Source: Apostichopus japonicus (taxonomy: Eukaryota; Echinodermata; Holothuroidea; Aspidochirotida; Stichopodidae). From it: a stretch of DNA of 64,000 nucleotides. The stretch is taken from positions 3,061,984-3,125,983 of the forward strand of contig NC_092564.1 of the NCBI RefSeq assembly GCF_037975245.1. Reading direction: 5' to 3'. The notes below the pieces were generated by a model that saw only the letters and a list, made by a program, of their open reading frames with translations, ran no database searches and was not told the DNA's origin. Below, one piece after another: positions 59,045 through 64,000 of this stretch; within the stretch, counting starts at the first letter, position 1, and every line of letters starts with the position of its first letter. The translations under genes and the position numbers were made by a program.

Positions 59045-59304
59045 CAGGGGCGTAGGGAGGAATTTGCCAAGGGGCGAAACTGTAGGCAAACTAAGCGTAG
59101 CGCCACCATGGACATTCAGTGGCTGAAAATGCCTCCCAGATCGCTAGAAATGGCACTTCCCGGCCAGGCCTTGTAAGTTGCATCTTAGCCATTTTGTCTT
59201 TGGAAATTACTAGCAATATCATAAAAAACATGCAAAAAATATGCTCAAGGGGGGGGGGGCTGCCCCCCCGCCCCCCCCCCCCCCCCCTTGAGCATACGCG
59301 CCTG
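59045..59304. mobile_element. hAT-type MITE with poly-G/poly-C hairpin and perfect TSD
   Basis: This 260-bp element has ends CAGGGGCGTAGGGAGG and, reverse-complemented, CAGGCGCGTATGCTCAAGG. It is flanked by exact 8-bp duplications ATTGGTTG (59,037-59,044 and 59,305-59,312). Its right part is a near-perfect palindrome: tatgctcaag, a run of G, a run of C, cttgagcata. Partial relatives occur at about 47,930-48,102, 46,480-46,560 and 48,950-49,090. Confidence 0.9.
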
Positions 59305-59312
59305 ATTGGTTG

Positions 59313-61164
59313 GTACAATATAAAGTGACATCACACATTCAGCCTAACAATAAACCCTTGATTTCACTGATCAGAATTTATATTGTTGAATGTCAGTAGG
59401 ACTATAGTATACAATATTATCCCATAAGAAAGACCTAATCACAAAAAGTTCAGCTTCTGTGAAAATTTACGACACAAAGATAAACAGAATTACATGCAGT
59501 TTAGGCCTATATACTTACACACACTCTGTAACGTATTTTGAAAACTAGGAGATTTATAAAAGGAGCTTTACGATAGAAGAAAAGAACGTTAATTGCTACG
59601 TTGATCATGCATTGATTTGATAACACACGTAAACAATATAAAGATAAGATTTAATGAAAATTAAAGCCGAAAGGATAACAGTTTTACGTGTAATACTTAC
59701 AACAATAAATAACTAGAGAATGCTTAGAAAACACGCAGTCCGTTGGATCCACGAAATGAATGTAAACTATTTACTTTGAAACTACGACACAGGCTAATTT
59801 GGAAGTTAGCATATACGGTGTGGTGTAATTTAGAGTTATTCAAGTGTGATGTCTAGGAGTAGAAATGGAACAATTGATATATAACAAAACTTTATTATAG
59901 GCATTTGGATATTTTAATGTGCGTCACTGTATACAATATAACCTACGTCAATTGCAAAGTGACTATTCTGCCTGTAAAATGCGTCCCTTTTGTGAACGCA
60001 CTATGATATATGAATAGAGAGAGAGAGAGAGGTGGGTGGAGATTAGGCACGTATATGCCTTTATATAGTTCTAATAACTATGGTATGAATCATATGGTAA
60101 AATTTCCAAAGGCTTTGTGTTTAATAAGCTACACTAGTTTTGTAAAGACAGCACAGGGCAAGATCGTTATATATAATACTCATATAGAACAGAGTGGGGG
60201 TATAGTGGGGGGGGGGGGTGGCTGAGAGGGAGGGTTCCAAGTGTGTGAAGCTACAGACATAGGCTAAACAACGAATGTATGCGCAACAGCGCTTACGCAC
60301 AGCCGCTGGTAAAGGTTGTGCAAAAGTTGGTTTTCAATTGCTAAAAGGGTGCGAATAGTGGAAATGGTTTAGAACCATTGTTTTAGAAGAATTGACATCA
60401 CCATCCACTATAAATATAAACTTCATTGAATTATGTTGCTTATCATATGAACTAAACCTCTTTATCGAGATGAAGAAGTTTGACTTTACGACAGTGGGAC
60501 ACACTGTTTCGACGTTGAACTTCTTTGAAAGCTGCCAATGGGGTGGTTCAATCTTTGGGCTTTTTATTTCTTCATCTAGTTTTTTTTTTTAAAAAGAGAT
60601 TACTTTGGAGTAGCTAATTAGGCAAAAGGATAGTGGTATTTTGTTAGGAAAAAATCGTTTTAGTAAAATTCTCTGTTTGTTTAATGAATTTATTTGCATG
60701 TTTTAGTAGTTATGTCGCATTCACTTTTTTCTTTAAACAACTCTATATTATAAATGTCACCTTGATACTTCTTCAAGTTCCCAGTTTTCGAAGAGATACT
60801 CTTTTCCATTTTAGTAACCTATGAAAGAGCCCTTTTGAAGCTAAAGTAAAGGAAACTGACCTTCAAACAAGGAGGGGGGGGGGGGGTTCTACAATAGTGG
60901 ATATCAGCCCTCTTCAGTGTGCATTTGAGAGAAGCTTAGGATTAAGAATGTAGTTGAGACACCAACCCCGCCCCTCCAATCAGATAAACCACTAAAAGAA
61001 AGGACCCTTCACTCTCAAAGTGGGCTCGTTTAGAAAACCGAAGGGGAGATTCTACCTGTATAGACTAGTGGCATGCACAAGTGGGTGAGAGAGGAAGTGG
61101 GCCCAGGGTTCAGTCGGGTTTTCTTTACAATCAGTGAGGGAAGAACTGGACTAGTCCTCCTGGT
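59313..61164. other. No gene recognised
   Basis: Unassigned sequence with a short (GA)n run (60,016-60,031) and two G runs (60,208-60,222 and 60,872-60,887). Open frames here are short and lack motifs. Confidence 0.5.
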
Positions 61165-61397
61165 GTCACCAAAACAGAACTTGTATTGTTCGATACAGGT
61201 GACAAACGCCTACAGTGGAATTACGACCTTCCTTCTCGGTTTCGAACCTCCTGACATACAATCAGCGTCCGTAGCCTAGTGGTTAGGGTGTCCACATATA
61301 AAGCGGGAGGCCCGGGTTCGAATCCCGGGGGAGGCATGAAGTTTTTTCACTGTTCTGGATTTTCCAACTCTTTGCCATTTCAATTATATATATATAT
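61165..61397 (+). mobile_element. tRNA-like SINE unit followed by (TA)n, copy 2
   Basis: The core is at 61,265-61,335, with A box TAGCCTAGTGG and B box GGTTCGAATCC. It carries the same leader ('ttgttcgatacaggtgacaa') and tail ('gaagttttttcactgttctg') as copy 1, ending in a short (TA)n. It stands head to tail with copy 3. Confidence 0.82.
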
Positions 61398-61483
61398 TCA
61401 TTCGCCTTTGTCGTTTACCTCCAAGAGTCTGTTCAAAGTATCTCTTTCGAGATCCGGCTTTAGGAATCACAAATGATTTCGAG

Positions 61484-61755
61484 TTGGTAAGCATCATGTT
61501 TGCTCTCTAGACTAGGGCAAATATATCACCAAATCAGGATTAGTTGTTCGATACAGGTGACAAACGCCTACAGTGGAATTACGACCTTCCTTAACGGTTT
61601 CGAACCTCTGGACATACAATCAGCGTCCATATCCTATAGTGTTTAGGGTGTCCGCATATAAAGCGGGAGGCCCGGGTTCGAATCCCGGTGGAGGCTGGAA
61701 GTTTGTTCACTGTTCTGGATTTTCCAACTCACTACAATTATATATATAAATATAG
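61484..61755 (+). mobile_element. tRNA-like SINE unit followed by (TA)n, copy 3
   Basis: The core is at 61,623-61,695. The A box is slightly decayed (tatcctatagt) and the B box is intact. The leader begins taagcatcatgtttgctctc, as in copy 1. The tail runs into the 120-bp (TA)n array at 61,779-61,900. Confidence 0.82.
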
Positions 61756-61775
61756 ATATATATAAACCTCCATTG

Positions 61776-61906
<131 letters not shown>

Positions 61907-62639
61907 AAAATACAACAACGAATAGACAAATTCATCCAAAATGCTTGGAATCATAACGAAGCAAACACAATAAAACTGATACAATTTTGATATAGCCTAC
62001 CGCGTTTATTGCGTTGGTGTATGTATATCGTTCACTGAAAGATCTTCCTAACAGGCCACACTGCGGCTATACACTTGCATGCGTTTACTATATTAGTAAA
62101 GAAAAAAAGTCAATGGCATAAACAGAACTGCCTAACTTGCAAAAAACATAATAAGAATTTACTATTAAACGTACGATGTCTAGGGAATTTCTATTGAAAT
62201 ACAACAATGTGCGAAAAAAAAACTATAGTGCTTAAGCATTGACTGTGACTTAGTTGGACGAATAAGCTAAACATAAATGCGAATTTTGTGTGAACCATTT
62301 ACAAAATTGATTTGAGCTTCATTCACTGACGAAACGGATACGATACGTTGAGATAGGATTACTATCATTTAATGTAGTATGTGCTCTACTATTTACCTTT
62401 GCCGATACTGGTAGCGTTACCCGTGCGATATATGGGCAATTGTACGGCGCTTGGAATTGCCTCGAAGTTCACTTCGAGAAAACCGTTGAAATTGATAGTA
62501 ACCACATCACCTACCATAATTGCCTTGTTATGCAGGTTTGTATAAACTACTAATATATTTTAACTGAATATATATATACTAGTGTCCGGGCTTGTTAAAT
62601 AAGCTGCCGGGTGATTATTTTTTAAATTGGCACATTATT

Positions 62640-63352
62640 CTCCTCACCACTACACCTCACCACCGCGAAACGCCCAACGGAAACGTCATCAGCCCGATCC
62701 TTTACATCTTGTACGTCGGAGACATCTCTCATCCAGACAACGCTTACATTAACAATTCGCAATATGCTGATGACATCGCCATCTGGACCAGCCACAACCA
62801 GCCACAACCAGTCACACAGAGCAGAGGAATACCCACAACGCTACATCATCCGAATACACAACTGTTGCGACGATTGGAGAATGGAACTCAACCCAACCAA
62901 GTCACAGATTCTCTACATCGCCAAACACAACAGATTAAGAAGGAAACCACATCTTACACCCAGCAACATCGTCATACCATTCGCCAATCAAGTTCGCTTC
63001 CTGGGAATAACCATCGATAAACAAAAACTCACCCGCGGGCACCACCATCAAAACACCCACAAGAGGGTCAGTCAACTCGTGAATCTACTACGAAGAATGG
63101 CTGGATCATCGTTAAACCCCAGAGCATCACCACTCACAACCATGAAGATTTAAAAAGATGATTAGCAGGCCGCTCTTCGAATATGCAGGTCCTGCCATAG
63201 CCAATATCAACTCAGCACAAGCAGAACACGTGGAAGCCTCCCAGGGGAAAGCATGCAGAATCGCCCACCACCTACCTCCAGAAACAGACAGCAACACAAC
63301 AACCAACATAGCCAACATCCAATCAGTAGATCAAAGAATTCAACAACTATAA
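62640..63352 (+). mobile_element. Jockey-like LINE RT relic
   Basis: Three successive frames give one relic. Frame 1 has GNVISPILYILYVGDI and QYADDIAIWTS, with an intact YADD catalytic box. Frame 2 has WRMELNPTKSQILYI and VRFLGITIDKQKL. Frame 3 has MISRPLFEYAGPAI and RIAHHLPPET. This is RT motif B to thumb, followed by the C-terminal part, of Jockey-type elements. At least two frameshifts separate the frames. The 5' part of the element is absent. Confidence 0.82.
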
Positions 63353-63369
63353 CGGACAAGCTCCTCTCT

Positions 63370-64000
63370 TCATTTCATTTCATTTTATTTATTCAATCCA
63401 GTATAAAAATAACATATTTATAAAAAGGAGTACAAACATAAAATATATTGATAAGAAACAATGTTAAAGATGTTATAAGATGTTAAGATGATATAAGATT
63501 CAAAAAATTAATCTAAATCGAAGGATCCAAAAGCTTAGATTGAAAGAAGATTGCAGCACGATAGATAAATGAGTTTCTAAAAAGCTGTATTCTATATTTT
63601 GGCAAGATCTGTCGATTACTTAGACTTTGTTAGCATACTGTTTCATGAAGAATGTAGAGGATGGTTTTGGTCTGCTTTAATCGTATTAGCCATCCGAATG
63701 AACTCCATGGTAGCAGTCGCAATTTAACAGTGTCTAATAGGAGGGTTGAAATCTAACCTCAAAATATATACTTCAAAAACTTTGCTATTCTAAGTTTGTT
63801 TTTATAAACTATTGACATTTCTATTTTCGCAGTTTGTCTGTTTTTTGTTGTTGACACTTTTACTTTTATGATGTTCATCAGGTTCCCTCCCTTCTTCTCA
63901 TAGGTTGCTGGTGGACCTTGCTAGAGATTATTATGTCGTCTATCCGTTATGCTGTTTCGAAGCACATCTTCGCTTCTTGGATGTTCCAACTTTTGTTATA
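63370..64000 (-). other. Possible antisense LINE 3' end, otherwise unassigned
   Basis: The run catttcatttcattttattt at about 63,373 is, read on the minus strand, a typical LINE tail made of short TGAAA/AATAA units. It suggests a minus-strand element to the right. No recognisable protein motif was seen in the remaining 600 bp. Confidence 0.3.

Overview
This is animal nuclear DNA: AT-rich, intron-rich and dominated by repeats, with no sign of prokaryotic gene organisation. A metazoan F-BAR adaptor gene, tRNA-derived SINEs of the 'cgttgtgtccttgggcaag' type, several non-LTR retrotransposon relics, a DIRS-like relic and many short TTAA-, TA- and 8-bp-TSD DNA transposons suggest a marine invertebrate deuterostome. 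My best guess is an echinoderm such as a sea cucumber. That is an inference from repeat style and protein similarity, not a proof.

Region by region. (1) 1-18.5 kb, minus strand: the 5' half of a PSTPIP1/2-like F-BAR gene. Four coding exons (18,442-18,353; 15,779-15,679; 3,696-3,622; 1,722-1,518) have consensus splice sites and matching phases, and the gene runs off the left edge. Its 12-kb intron 2 holds a DIRS-like relic, a SINE, a G-rich minisatellite, a local duplication and copies of a TTAA-flanked MITE family. A fourth MITE, split by a LINE 3' end, lies in intron 1. (2) 18.5-23.8 kb: a minus-strand SINE and a 68-bp minisatellite. (3) 23.8-29.4 kb: a 5.55-kb segment bounded by 27-bp perfect inverted repeats and TA dinucleotides, with a nested 1.55-kb hAT-type element flanked by a perfect 8-bp TSD. 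(4) 29.4-43 kb: mostly unassigned sequence with a possible minus-strand first exon (30,409-30,350), a possible GGGACGCAA-rich element, a 32-bp minisatellite, a palindromic MITE, a MITE with a 9-bp TSD and a LINE endonuclease relic. (5) 43-49.5 kb: hAT-type MITEs, a 26-bp minisatellite, a long LINE RT relic and (TA)n arrays. (6) 49.5-53.3 kb: a LINE RT relic split at TTAA by a 3,175-bp inverted-repeat element. That element carries a broken gene related to the P2X7 cytosolic 'ballast' domain family. (7) 53.4-56.2 kb, minus strand: two phase-compatible exons of an unrecognised secreted or type I membrane protein, with a 28-bp minisatellite and a hAT MITE in the intron. (8) 56.4-64 kb: more MITEs, LINE relics, tandem SINE-like units and a long (TA)n array.

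Only two protein-coding genes are well supported (PSTPIP-like and the signal-peptide gene), both on the minus strand. Most of the rest is transposable-element history: elements nested in elements, with target-site duplications that can be read directly. The most interesting object is the TTAA-flanked element at 49,761-52,935, which suggests that a P2X7-ballast-like gene can travel on a DNA transposon.
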